Part shown: piece after piece, positions 9,168-17,622 of the stretch
Layout of the letters: each line of letters begins with the position of its first letter
How positions within the stretch are numbered: position 1 is the stretch's first letter
NCBI GenBank assembly: GCA_936931335.1
Contig: CAKZIH010000012.1
Span: forward strand, 1 to 28,010
Origin: an uncultured Nostocoides sp.
GTDB lineage: Bacteria > Actinomycetota > Actinomycetes > Actinomycetales > Dermatophilaceae
Length of the DNA: 28,010 bases
Direction of reading: 5' to 3'
Notes under the pieces: model-generated
Told to the model about the DNA's origin: nothing
Database searches by the model: none
Seen by the model: the letters and a program-made list of their open reading frames with translations, nothing else
Program-made: the position numbers and the translations under genes

Positions 9168-9878
9168 TCAGCCCGGTGGCCGCACCCCGACCAGCCCGGT
9201 CTCATAGGCGAGCAGCACCATGTGCACCCGGTCGCGCAGGTCGAGCTTGTGGAGGATCCGCCCGATGTGGGTCTTCACGGTCGCCTCGGCGAGGAAGAGC
9301 GTGGCGGCGATCTCGGCATTGTTCAGGCCGCGTCCGACGGCGGTGAGGACTTCCAGCTCGCGCGGGGTGAGCGAGGCGAGTTGCGCTGCGGCCGCAGGCG
9401 GTTCGCCTCCGGGCAACTGCCCGGCGACGTGGTCGAGCAGCCGACGGGTGGTGGACGGCGCGATGACCGCATCGCCGCGGTGGACCGAGCGCACCGCGGC
9501 CAGCAGGTCCTCGGGTCCGGCGTCCTTGAGCAGGAAGCCGGAGGCCCCGGCCCGCAGGGCGGCGAAGGCGTATTCGTCCAGGTCGAAGGTGGTCAGCACC
9601 ACGACATGGGGCCGCGGCTCGGGCAGCGCGCAGATGTGCTCGGTGGCGCTGACACCGTCCATCCGCGGCATCCGGATGTCCATGAGGATGACGTCGGCTG
9701 CGGTGTGTCGCAACATTTCCAGCGCCTGCTGCCCGTCGCCCGCCTCGCCGACCACGGCCATATCGGTCTGCGCGTCGAGCACCATCCGGAAGCCCGCGCG
9801 CACCAGTTCCTGGTCGTCGACCAGGACGATCCGGATGCGCTCGTCCGCCCCCGCCGAGTCCGTCTGCGGTGTGCTCAC
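9168..9878 (-). CDS. NarL/FixJ-family response regulator
   Basis: A 236-aa two-domain regulator. The receiver domain (about 14-130) shows the acidic pair Asp21/Asp22, phospho-acceptor Asp67 in VILMDIRMP, the conserved Thr in VVLTTFD and Lys118 in LLKDA. A Pro/Ala-rich linker leads to a LuxR-type helix-turn-helix (about 168-232) with LTPRELEVLTAVGRGLNNAEIA and the recognition segment EATVKTHIGRILHKL. It is presumably phosphorylated by the histidine kinase encoded 4 nt upstream and acts as a DNA-binding dimer; the ABC transporter genes directly downstream are the obvious target. Start GTG 9878 lies just after the kinase TGA, so translation is coupled. Confidence 0.95.
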   Translation of the reverse strand: MSTPQTDSAGADERIRIVLVDDQELVRAGFRMVLDAQTDMAVVGEAGDGQQALEMLRHTAADVILMDIRMPRMDGVSATEHICALPEPRPHVVVLTTFDLDEYAFAALRAGASGFLLKDAGPEDLLAAVRSVHRGDAVIAPSTTRRLLDHVAGQLPGGEPPAAAAQLASLTPRELEVLTAVGRGLNNAEIAATLFLAEATVKTHIGRILHKLDLRDRVHMVLLAYETGLVGVRPPG

Positions 9879-9882
9879 CGGC

Positions 9883-11283
9883 TCATTGTCCCGCGGGGAG
9901 CCGGGCGGTCACCCGCCACCCGCCGCCGGGCAGCGGACCCGCGCTCACCGAGCCGCCGACGGAGGCGGCCCGCTCCCGCATCCCGATCAGCCCGTTGCCC
10001 GCGGCCTGACCGGGTCCCGGCGCCTGCCCATGCCCGGGGGCCACACCCGGGCCGGTCCCCAAGACACGCGTCGAGGCGGGGCCACCCGGCCCGGCCACGG
10101 ACCCCCGTTCCGCGGCGCTCTGGCCGGCATTGACCTCCGCGCGGTCCCCGTGACCGTCGTCCTCGACACTGAGCGCCACCCCGTCCCGGCGATCGAGACG
10201 CACCCATACGCGGGCACCCGGGCCGGCGTGCTTGAGCACATTGGTGAGCGCCTCCTGCACGATCCGGTATGCCGCCGCCCCCACCTCCCGCGGCACCGGC
10301 GCCTCCCCGATGACCTCCAGGTCTGCGGGGATCCCCGCGGCCCGGATATTGGCCACCAGCGCCGCGATGTCGTCGATCCCTTGGGCCGGAAGGTATTCCG
10401 CAGCGCCATCGCCTTCCTCGCGCAGCACCCCGACCAGCCGGCGGGTCTCGGCCAGGGCTTCCCGAGCGGTCGCGGAAACCGTGTCGAGCACCTGCTGGGC
10501 GGCGCCGCGCTCCCACACCGGGGCGTGGGCGGCGGCATACGCCCCGCCTTGGGCTTGCACCACGATGACCGACAGGCTGTGCGCGACGATGTCGTGCATC
10601 TCGCGGGCGATCCGGGTGCGTTCGGCCTGGGCCGCAAGCTGTTCGCGCTGGGCGCGATCGCGCAGCAGGGCGGCGTTCTGGGCCGCCAGGTCGGTGAGCA
10701 CCTCGGCGCGCCGGCGGTTCAGATCGCCCCATCCCCAGGCGAGCAGCGGGATGGCGCTGAACACCGCCAACTGCACGGCCGCGGTCCGCAGGTCCGTCCC
10801 GGGCGCCCAGTCGCGCAGCGCCAGCGGCCCCGACAGGACCACCGGGATCAGCCCGAGATAACGGGCCCGAACCGAGGGGCCCCAGCGGGCCAGCGAGTAG
10901 GCGGCCACCGGCACGGCGAGATCGCTGTAGACCGGTTCGCCGAGGACGAGGAGTTGCAGCACGCAGGCGGCGACGACCAACCAGAAGGCGGGCACGACAT
11001 ACCGGCGGCGCAGCGCCACGCCCAGGATCTGGGCGCCCACGATCAGAGCGAGCAGATCCCGGCCGAAGAGCCGGGGCAGGCGCGGCGCCGGGGCGTCCAT
11101 GCCATAGCCCGACAGACCGAAGATGAACACGGGACCCACGGCGAGGACGAACGCGAGGGCGACGTCGGCGAGCACGGGATGACGGCGCAGCCACCGCCTC
11201 AGTCCCGGCCCCGGGACCACGCCGGGCGCCGAGCCGGAGGATGCACCCGACGCTGAGCGCGGGCGGCCGGCGGCTGCATTCAC
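9883..11283 (-). CDS. Membrane sensor histidine kinase (HisKA_3 type) with an insertion in the ATP lid
   Basis: A 466-aa sensor kinase. The first 185 residues hold about five to six hydrophobic helices (about 37-56, 75-93, 96-115, 120-132, 142-157 and 165-184) and almost no extracellular domain, like intramembrane-sensing kinases that accompany ABC transporters. A coiled segment (186-222) leads to the dimerisation domain with phospho-acceptor His230 in AREMHDIVAHSLSV. The HATPase domain has EALTNVLKHA (345-354, N box) and VEDDGHG (373-379), then about 50 extra Gly/Pro/Ala-rich residues before NGLIGMRERAASVGG (430-444). Start GTG 11283 has no Shine-Dalgarno, but TACCCT lies 6 nt upstream, so it is probably leaderless. 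The open frame extends much further upstream, antisense to the next gene; that part is a shadow. Confidence 0.93.
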   Translation of the reverse strand: MNAAAGRPRSASGASSGSAPGVVPGPGLRRWLRRHPVLADVALAFVLAVGPVFIFGLSGYGMDAPAPRLPRLFGRDLLALIVGAQILGVALRRRYVVPAFWLVVAACVLQLLVLGEPVYSDLAVPVAAYSLARWGPSVRARYLGLIPVVLSGPLALRDWAPGTDLRTAAVQLAVFSAIPLLAWGWGDLNRRRAEVLTDLAAQNAALLRDRAQREQLAAQAERTRIAREMHDIVAHSLSVIVVQAQGGAYAAAHAPVWERGAAQQVLDTVSATAREALAETRRLVGVLREEGDGAAEYLPAQGIDDIAALVANIRAAGIPADLEVIGEAPVPREVGAAAYRIVQEALTNVLKHAGPGARVWVRLDRRDGVALSVEDDGHGDRAEVNAGQSAAERGSVAGPGGPASTRVLGTGPGVAPGHGQAPGPGQAAGNGLIGMRERAASVGGSVSAGPLPGGGWRVTARLPAGQ

Positions 11284-11289
11284 CCCGCG

Positions 11290-11295
11290 AGGGTA
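11290..11295 (-). promoter_or_regulatory. Putative -10 box of the histidine kinase operon
   Basis: TACCCT on the minus strand fits TANNNT and ends 6 nt before the kinase GTG start, compatible with a leaderless transcript. No -35 box is recognisable. Confidence 0.4.
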
Positions 11296-11378
11296 TGCAG
11301 TCCGCCCTCCTCCGCGCGTCCACCCACGGTCGGATTTCGGGCCGCTCAGTCGCCGGGCGGGGCCGGGGGTACCGGGCC

Positions 11379-11384
11379 TACGCT
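11379..11384 (+). promoter_or_regulatory. Putative -10 box of the WcbI-family gene
   Basis: TACGCT fits TANNNT and ends 7 nt before the ATG at 11392. The G-rich bases in between are too close to the start to act as a ribosome-binding site, so a leaderless transcript is the simpler reading. Confidence 0.4.
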
Positions 11385-11391
11385 GGCGGGT

Positions 11392-12333
11392 ATGACGCTC
11401 GCAGCCCGTCCCGTCGTCGACGCCGCCGACGGACGCACCCGGCACTACGGACAGTTCTATGGCGTCGCGGACCTCGACGGCGACGACCCGCGTCCGGTGG
11501 TGGTCGTGCTCGGCAACTGCCAGACCGAGGCGCTGCGGGTGCTGCTGGACGGCAGTCCCGCCCAGAGCGTGCGCTCGGTGCGCGTGGTCCCGATCTTCGA
11601 GATGACCGCGGACGATGTCATCCACCTCGATCATCTGCTCGCCCGCACCGATGTGCTCATCGTGCAGCCCGTCGCCGACGGCTACCGGGGTATGCCGCTC
11701 GGCAGCGACGAGATCGCCGCTCGCCTCCCGCGGACGACGCAGGTGGTGCGGGTGCCCTCCTTCTTCTATGGCGGCCTCTATCCCTGGCAGGTGCTCGTCC
11801 GGACCCCGGAGAGCGGCGACCCGCCCGGCGTGCCCTATCTCGATCTGCGGACCGTCCTCGAGGCCGCGACCGGCCGCCGACCCGGTGCCGGCATGGCTGC
11901 CGACGGGATCCGGGAGATCGCCGCGGCCTCGGTCGCGGAGTTGGCGCGGCGCCAGGAGAAGGCCGGGGCGCTGCCGCAGGCAGACCTCATCGAGCCGGCC
12001 GGCGCCGACGCCTGCCATGTGGTCAACCACCCCGGCAACACCGTGTTGGTGGCAACCGCCCGCCGCATCCAGGAGGCGATCGGCGTCCCCGTCGATGCCG
12101 TCGACCCCGGCCGGGTGCTGCTGTCGGAGGTGTTCGCGCCCCTGGATCCACAGGTCATCGAGGCGCTCGGTCTCGCCGCGGAGCCGCGGACCGACTGGCG
12201 TTATCGCGGTGAGACCGTCCCGGACGAGCAGATCCGCGAGGTCCAACTCGCCTGGCTGCGGGAGCACCCGGAGATCGTGTCGCTGGGGATGGAGCGGCAT
12301 ACGTCCACCGCGAAGCTGCTCGGCTGGCTGTGA
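11392..12333 (+). CDS. WcbI-family putative acyltransferase/hydrolase-like protein
   Basis: A 313-aa protein matching the WcbI family, named after a Burkholderia capsule gene product that binds coenzyme A. Visible hallmarks are the N-terminal strand with VVVVLGNCQTEAL (GNCQ at 41-44), then VLIVQPVADGYRG (88-100), VRVPSFFYGGLYPWQ (119-133) and the HPGN tetrad (213-216), which together line the SGNH-like pocket. The family is thought to transfer or remove acetyl-type groups on polysaccharides, although activity is poorly established. No capsule or glycosyltransferase gene lies nearby, so it cannot be assigned to a pathway. No signal peptide is seen. It stands alone, divergent from the histidine kinase operon and followed by a strong terminator. 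Confidence 0.8.
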   Translation: MTLAARPVVDAADGRTRHYGQFYGVADLDGDDPRPVVVVLGNCQTEALRVLLDGSPAQSVRSVRVVPIFEMTADDVIHLDHLLARTDVLIVQPVADGYRGMPLGSDEIAARLPRTTQVVRVPSFFYGGLYPWQVLVRTPESGDPPGVPYLDLRTVLEAATGRRPGAGMAADGIREIAAASVAELARRQEKAGALPQADLIEPAGADACHVVNHPGNTVLVATARRIQEAIGVPVDAVDPGRVLLSEVFAPLDPQVIEALGLAAEPRTDWRYRGETVPDEQIREVQLAWLREHPEIVSLGMERHTSTAKLLGWL

Positions 12334-12390
12334 GCTCCGGCGCCCATCCCGCGGTGGGGTTCGGGGGGCTCGGCGGTGCGGACGGCCATC

Positions 12391-12417
12391 GCGCGGAGCG
12401 GGTGACCCGCCCCGCGC
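12391..12417. terminator. Bidirectional stem-loop terminator
   Basis: GCGCGG and GCGG pair with CCGC and CCGCGC around a GTGAC loop, with one A-C mismatch; outer bases 12384-12390 and 12418-12424 extend the stem imperfectly. It lies between convergent genes and has no U-tract. Confidence 0.65.
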
Positions 12418-12435
12418 AATGACCGCCCGCTGGGG

Positions 12436-14640
12436 TCAGCGGGGCAGCCCGAAGGCGCCGGTTACGGTCTCGACGAGGCGGGAGCCGGCGGCGTCGGTGA
12501 CCTGGACCTTCAGGCCGGCGGTGGTGCGGCCGGGGGCCGCCTTGGGGACGGCGAGCTGGGCGGTGTAGCTGCCACCCGACCCGGTGACCGGCACCTTGGT
12601 CCAGGTGGTCCCGTCATAGGTCATCCAGGCCGCGACGGAGGTGATCCCGCGCGGTGAGGTGCGGCCGGCCTGGTGGACGCGAATCCCCAAGGTCTGCCGG
12701 CCCGGCTTGGCGAAGGCATTGTCCAGGCCTACCGCCGCGGTGTAGTCCGCCGACAGGATCGGCAGCACCCGGCAGGGTGCGGGGGTCGCGCAGGCATACC
12801 CCCTCGGCATGGCGATCGCCGCCGACAGCGGAGTCGAGAAGGAGGTCACCAGCTTGGTCGGATAGGCGTATGGCGCCCCGCTCCGCGTGGCCGTCTGCGT
12901 CGCCGAGATCGCCCGGGTGCCGCGCGGGATCGATCCGCCCGCGAAGGCGAGGGCCCCGGGGCCCGAATCGATGACCTTGGCGTCGCGGACGGCATAGCTG
13001 CTGGCGATCTGCCCGTTGACCAGATCGGGGTTGCCGACGTGGGTTGGCTCCGCGTCGGACATCGGCATGTCGAAGATCCGGACCGTCCCATCGCTGCCGA
13101 GGGAGGCGGTTGCGGGGAGCACCTGGCCGGGAACCCTCGGGACGGTTCGACTGTGCAGCGCAGCGCGGTTCCAGGTCTCGGTGATGTGCGTCCCGGCGGT
13201 CGCCACCCGCCCGACCGATGTCTGCCACCCCTTGATGGTGTCGTCGGTCTCCACCAGAACCAGCTCACCCTCCAGGGGAATCCCCGGATTGGTGCTGAAG
13301 TACTCGGTGAGCCGGCGCCCCGACAGCGGGATTGCGATGCCAGCGCCCATCGACTCCGTCCGCACCGAGGTGATGAACCTGGCCTGCGTCGGGTCCTGCA
13401 GGCCGTAGAAGGTGTTGTCGCGGGTGACGACCTGGGCGGGCCCGTAGTGCCAGACGATCGGCGTCCCCGGGATCCGTCCCGATCGGTCCCTGCCGACGCC
13501 GATCCGATATTCCCCGGTCGCGTCGTGGCCGGTGGCGGCGAGGAGACAGGGGAGGGTTTGCTCCCCATGCAGCGCTCCACGGGTCGGGGTCACCCGGACG
13601 ACCGCGTCGAGGCCGTTCATCAACGTGACGCCGATGCCGCCGCTCCCGTCGCTCGGGCCGCGGCTGAGCGAGGTGACCAAGAAGGGGTGGTCGACCGGCT
13701 TGAAGACCGTCGTGCGGACGGGCGTTGTTGCCGAGCGGAGATCGACGGTGCCGTCCGGTGTGACCCGCGTCGATCCGGAATTCGGGATAGGTAGCGATGG
13801 CGCCGGCCGGTCGCGCACCGGGGCGATAGTCGAACCCAGTGGTCACCAGCTGATAGGTGCCCTCGGCGACGCTCGCCTTGAACTGCCCCAGGTAGTTGGC
13901 GAACCCGATGCCGACGGTCTTGGTCGAGTCGGTCGTATTCAGGTAGAGGACGACCGCATGCGGAGCCGGCTTGCCGTCGAAGTCCACCGCTTTGAAGGTC
14001 GCGGTATGCATCGGGTAGCGCGCCTCGCGATGGGTGACGCCGGTGCTGGCCATGCGGACGGCGGTGACCCCGGCATACACCGTGCTGGCCGGCTTCGACG
14101 CGAGCGCGGCCCGGAGCGCGCGACTGCTCGCCGGGGTGATCACCCCGCTGCCGTGGGTTCGCGAGCGCGAGGTGTCTCCACCCCGGGAACGGCGGTGGGC
14201 GCGGATGCGGAGGCATAGGTCACCGCGACCGGCGTGCGGCCATCGCGGCGGGCGGCCAGGGCGGTGACATTGAAGAGTTCCGGATCGAGCACCCCACCGA
14301 GGACCTCGCGCACCCCCTCCGGGAAGACATAGGTCGACGCGCCCAGCCGGACCGTGTGACCGGCCTGCTGGCTTGCCTGTCCGGCGGGCGTCACGACGAC
14401 CACGCCGTCGTTGCGGAGGCCGATCCGATCGCCACTCGGCAGGGTGACGAACCGAGTCGGCGCCACCCGCGCGGCGCTCGTCGGTGCGGCCGGTGTCGTC
14501 CCGGTCGTTGCGGCCCGGGCCTTGGTCGGCGCGTCGAGCAGGGGGCGAGGCGCCGCCCCCGCGCTCGGTGTCATGGTTGCGGCCAGACCGGCGGCCGTCG
14601 CGACCGCCACCCCCAGGCCGAGTCCTGCACGGGCTCTCAC
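12436..14640 (-). pseudogene. Secreted S8-peptidase-like protein lacking the catalytic domain, interrupted by two compensating frameshifts
   Basis: Reading restored across two 1-nt shifts gives about 734 aa. Start GTG 14640 (GAGGGG 8 nt upstream; ATG 14646 is an alternative) is followed by a signal peptide ending near TPSAGA. A propeptide-like part has FVTLPSGDRIGL, STYVFPEGVREVLGGVLDPELFNVTAL and TPVAVTYA, as in the N-termini of actinobacterial S8 peptidases. The frame shifts near 14170-14185, giving GSGVITPASSRALRAAL and a domain with MHTATFKAVDFDGK. It shifts back near 13764-13766, where one extra G breaks RIDAVTPDGTVDL. The C-terminal part ends in an Ig-like domain with AAWMTYDGTTWTKVPV. 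No Asp, His or Ser motif of an S8 catalytic triad is present in any frame. First and last parts share one frame, so the shifts cancel. Both may lie in G-runs, so sequencing error is a real alternative to a true pseudogene. Confidence 0.7.
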
Positions 14641-14663
14641 TGGCATATCCCCTCGTGGTGCCA

Positions 14664-14685
14664 GGCGGCGCCCCATCGCGCCGCC
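14664..14685 (-). terminator. Strong hairpin between the mutase gene and the S8-like gene
   Basis: A perfect 8-bp stem (GGCGGCGC / GCGCCGCC) with a 6-nt loop lies about 90 nt past the mutase stop and 18-24 nt before the S8-like start codon. It could end the mutase transcript or structure the leader of the S8-like gene. Confidence 0.45.
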
Positions 14686-14771
14686 GCCTCCTCGAGCGAA
14701 GCGGTGGCCCGATCGTGGCCCGCCTATACCGAGTATGTCCATGAACGAAAGCTGGGAATTCAGCCAGAAGA

Positions 14772-16457
14772 TCAGGAGACCGAGGGGGCTTCGGTCAACC
14801 CGGTCAGGTCGGCACGCAAGGCGGCCAACCGCTCGGCCGCACGCTGCCGGGCGCCGGCGAGATAGGCCGGGCCGCCGACCGGTTCGATGACCTCGAGATA
14901 GACCTTGAGCTTGGGCTCCGTGCCCGAGGGACGGACGATCACCCGGGAGTCGTCATCGAGCAGATAGCGCAGTCCGTCGGTGGGCGGCAGGCCACCGACA
15001 CCCTCGGCGAGATCGACGCCGGAGACGACCGGCCGGCCGGCGAGGACGGTGGGCGGCTCGTCGCGCAGCCGGCTCATGATCCCGCCGATGAGCGACAGAT
15101 CGGCGACCCGGACCGAGAAGGAGTCCGTGGCGTGCACCCCGTGCTTGATGGCGAGCTCGTCGAGCAGCTCGAGCAGGGTCAATCCGATTGCCTTGCGCTC
15201 GGCGGCGAGTTCGGCCAGCAGCACCGCGGCCGACACCCCGTCCTTGTCGAGCACCTGGCCGGGGGCCACGCAATAGCCGAGGGCTTCCTCATAGCCATAG
15301 GCCAACCCCGGCGTCCGGGCGATCCACTTGAAGCCGGTCAAGGTCTCGGCGTGGTCGACGTGCGCGGCCGCGCACATCGCGGCGAGCAGGCGGGAACTGA
15401 CGATCGAGTTCGCCACCGTGGCACCGGGCGGCAGGCCGCGCTCCAGGATGTGCGCGCCGAGCAGGGCACCGACCTCATCTCCGCGCAGCATCCGCCAACC
15501 GCCCGGTCCGGCGACCGCGGCCGCGCACCGGTCGGCGTCCGGATCGCTGGCGATGACCAAGTCGGGGCCGGTCTGCTCGGCGAGCTCGAGCGCGAGGTCC
15601 ATCGCCCCCGGCTCCTCGGGGTTGGGGAAGGCGACGGTCGGGAAGGCCGGATCCGGATCGGCTTGTGCCGCAACCGGAATCGGTTCGTCGAACCCGGCGG
15701 CGACGAATGCGCGACGGACCGTCTCGGTGCCCACGCCATGCATTGCGGTGTGCACGACCACCAGGTCCCGCGGGCTGCCGGGGCGGACCACGGTCGCGAT
15801 CCCGGCGAGATAGCGCTCCAGGATCTCCTCGCCCAGCACCTCCCAACCCGCGTCCGCACGCGGGACGTCCGCGACCGTCGCCACCTGCGCGATCCGGGCG
15901 GCGATGAGCGCATCCGTCGGCGGCACGATCTGGGCGCCGTCACCGGCATAGACCTTGTAACCGTTGTCGTCAGCGGGGTTGTGACTGGCGGTGACCATCA
16001 CCCCGGCGTCGGCGCCGAGGGCGCGCACGGCATACGCGAGCACGGGGGTGGGCAACGGACGGGGAAGGATGGCCGCCCGGCCGCCGGCACCGGTGACGAC
16101 GGCCGCGGTGTCGCGGGCGAAGACATCGGAGTTGCGCCGGGCGTCATAGCCGATCACGACGAAGGGTTGCGGCCGCGGCGGCTCGGCATCGTTGCTCAGG
16201 TATGCCGTCAGCCCCGCCGCCGCGCAGATCACCACCGAGCGGTTCATCCGATTGGGCCCGGCGCCGAGGGCTCCCCGCAGTCCCGCGGTCCCGAAGGCGA
16301 GCATGCCCGCGAACCGGTCGGCGAGATCGGCGCTCGCGGTGTCGTCACCCGCCTCAGCGGCGGCCAGCACCCCCTCGAGCTGGGCCCGGGTCTGCCGGTC
16401 GGGATCGTCGGCGGCCCAGGCGCGGGCCTGCGCGATGAGCGGGGCGAGATCGGCCAT
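14772..16457 (-). CDS. Phospho-sugar mutase (phosphoglucomutase/phosphomannomutase/phosphopentomutase family)
   Basis: A 561-aa alpha-D-phosphohexomutase-superfamily enzyme with all four signature loops: phosphoserine loop VMVTASHNP (Ser158), metal loop ASDPDADR (Asp305, Asp307 and Asp309), sugar-specificity loop GYEEALGY (388-395) and phosphate loop RPSGTEPK (509-516). Length and the N-terminal FGTAGLRG (55-62) put it in the PGM2-like group of phospho-sugar mutases. This group interconverts 1- and 6-phosphates of hexoses or 1- and 5-phosphates of (deoxy)ribose. It follows a purine nucleoside phosphorylase gene by 34 nt on the same strand, so phosphopentomutase activity, feeding DeoC and the pentose pathway, is the likely role. 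ATG 16457 is preceded by AGGA. In mycobacteria the equivalent neighbour is called pmmB. Confidence 0.92.
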   Translation of the reverse strand: MADLAPLIAQARAWAADDPDRQTRAQLEGVLAAAEAGDDTASADLADRFAGMLAFGTAGLRGALGAGPNRMNRSVVICAAAGLTAYLSNDAEPPRPQPFVVIGYDARRNSDVFARDTAAVVTGAGGRAAILPRPLPTPVLAYAVRALGADAGVMVTASHNPADDNGYKVYAGDGAQIVPPTDALIAARIAQVATVADVPRADAGWEVLGEEILERYLAGIATVVRPGSPRDLVVVHTAMHGVGTETVRRAFVAAGFDEPIPVAAQADPDPAFPTVAFPNPEEPGAMDLALELAEQTGPDLVIASDPDADRCAAAVAGPGGWRMLRGDEVGALLGAHILERGLPPGATVANSIVSSRLLAAMCAAAHVDHAETLTGFKWIARTPGLAYGYEEALGYCVAPGQVLDKDGVSAAVLLAELAAERKAIGLTLLELLDELAIKHGVHATDSFSVRVADLSLIGGIMSRLRDEPPTVLAGRPVVSGVDLAEGVGGLPPTDGLRYLLDDDSRVIVRPSGTEPKLKVYLEVIEPVGGPAYLAGARQRAAERLAALRADLTGLTEAPSVS

Positions 16458-16491
16458 GCGGGGTCCTGCTCTTCCAGGGGAGGGGACGGGC

Positions 16492-17406
16492 TCAGATCCG
16501 GGCGACGATCCGGGCGAGCAGCTCGCCGCAGCGCGCGGCCGCGGCCTGCCCCGCCTCGACGACCTCGGCATGGGAGAGCGGGGTCGCGGAGATGCCGGCG
16601 GCCGGGTTGGTGACCAGCGAGATGCCGAGGATCTCCAGGCCGACGTGGCGGGCGGCAATGGCCTCCAGCGTGGTCGACATGCCGACCAGATCGCCGCCGA
16701 GGATCCCCGCCATCCGCACCTCGGCGGGGGTCTCGTAGTGCGGTCCCCGGAACTGCACATAGACGCCCTCGTCGAGGCTCGGCTCGATCTCCTTGGCCAG
16801 CGCCCGCAGCCGGGGTGAATAGAGGTCGGTGAGGTCGACGAAGGTGGCCCCCTCCAGCGGCGAGGTCGCAGTCAGGTTGAGGTGATCGCTGATCAGCACG
16901 GGGGTCCCGGGCGACCATTCCGGGCGCAGCCCGCCGCAGCCATTGGTCAGCACGATCGCCCGGCAGCCGGCGGCCGCCGCGGTGCGGACGCCGTGCACCA
17001 CCGCGCGCACGCCGAGGCCCTCGTAGAAGTGCGTTCGGGTCCCATAGACCAGCGCGCGGCGCCCGGTATCCCCGATCGCCACCGAGCGCATGGTGGCCGA
17101 ATGCCCGACTACCGCGGCCGGGCGGAACCCCGGGACGTCGGTGTTTTCGATGACGGTGAGCGTTTCGCCGATCCGGTCGGCCGTTTCCCCCCAGCCCGAC
17201 CCGAGCACCAGCGCGATGTCGTGCGTCGCCACCCCGGTGCGCTCGGCGATGACCGCGGCGGCCTGGCGGGCCAGTTCATCGGGGTCCATGCCATCGGTCG
17301 GCGCTGTCCCGGCGGGCAGCTGGTCGGCGGCGGGTAGGCCGAGCTTGGGCACGTCCGAGTCGGGTACGGGTGTGTCGGGCGCGTCGGGGGCGTCGAGGTC
17401 GCTCAC
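16492..17406 (-). CDS. deoD: Purine nucleoside phosphorylase (trimeric type)
   Basis: Splits purine (deoxy)nucleosides with phosphate into the base and (deoxy)ribose-1-phosphate. Motifs, counted from GTG 17406: phosphate loop LGSGWG (68-73), GH (101-102), YGTRTHFYEG (121-130), TNGCGGL (154-160), FRGPHYETPAEVR (219-231) with Glu225, VGMSTTLEA (241-249), and TNPAAG (266-271), where Asn267 is the residue that selects 6-oxopurines in trimeric PNPs; methylthioadenosine phosphorylases have Asp there. Start GTG 17406 gives 304 aa with a Pro/Asp-rich N-terminal extension of about 40 residues. It is supported by TAGCCT 7 nt upstream and by the lack of a ribosome-binding site. ATG 17289 would give a 265-aa core enzyme and cannot be excluded. 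It forms an operon with the downstream mutase. Confidence 0.93.
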   Translation of the reverse strand: MSDLDAPDAPDTPVPDSDVPKLGLPAADQLPAGTAPTDGMDPDELARQAAAVIAERTGVATHDIALVLGSGWGETADRIGETLTVIENTDVPGFRPAAVVGHSATMRSVAIGDTGRRALVYGTRTHFYEGLGVRAVVHGVRTAAAAGCRAIVLTNGCGGLRPEWSPGTPVLISDHLNLTATSPLEGATFVDLTDLYSPRLRALAKEIEPSLDEGVYVQFRGPHYETPAEVRMAGILGGDLVGMSTTLEAIAARHVGLEILGISLVTNPAAGISATPLSHAEVVEAGQAAAARCGELLARIVARI

Positions 17407-17413
17407 CCACGTC

Positions 17414-17419
17414 AGGCTA
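17414..17419 (-). promoter_or_regulatory. Putative -10 box of the nucleoside phosphorylase operon
   Basis: TAGCCT on the minus strand fits TANNNT and ends 7 nt before GTG 17406, as for a leaderless mRNA. No -35 box is recognised. Confidence 0.4.
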
Positions 17420-17622
17420 GCCTCAGCGCGCCACGGCCAGGGCCGCAGGTCGGGCGCGTGGCCCGGTGGCCGGGCTAGTGCGACGATGGGCGGACTGGCG
17501 TGCCGAGCTTGCCCGGCGGCCTGGGTGGGTGGCATCGGTCATGCTTGGGTATGCCAGGGGTCACCTGGGCAGAGACAGCGCAAGAATGAAATGTCGACCG
17601 GCAGCGAAGGGACGGGCGCACA

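Noticed and set aside
11284..12300. 805-aa open frame that would extend the histidine kinase upstream
   Set aside because: It runs antisense through the WcbI-family gene, which has clear motifs; the kinase start at 11283 has a promoter-like box.
13265..14143. Middle segment of the S8-like gene as an independent gene starting at GTG 14143
   Set aside because: Its coding character already begins upstream of that GTG and ends near 13765, where the neighbouring frame continues the same domain; no ribosome-binding site or signal peptide is present.
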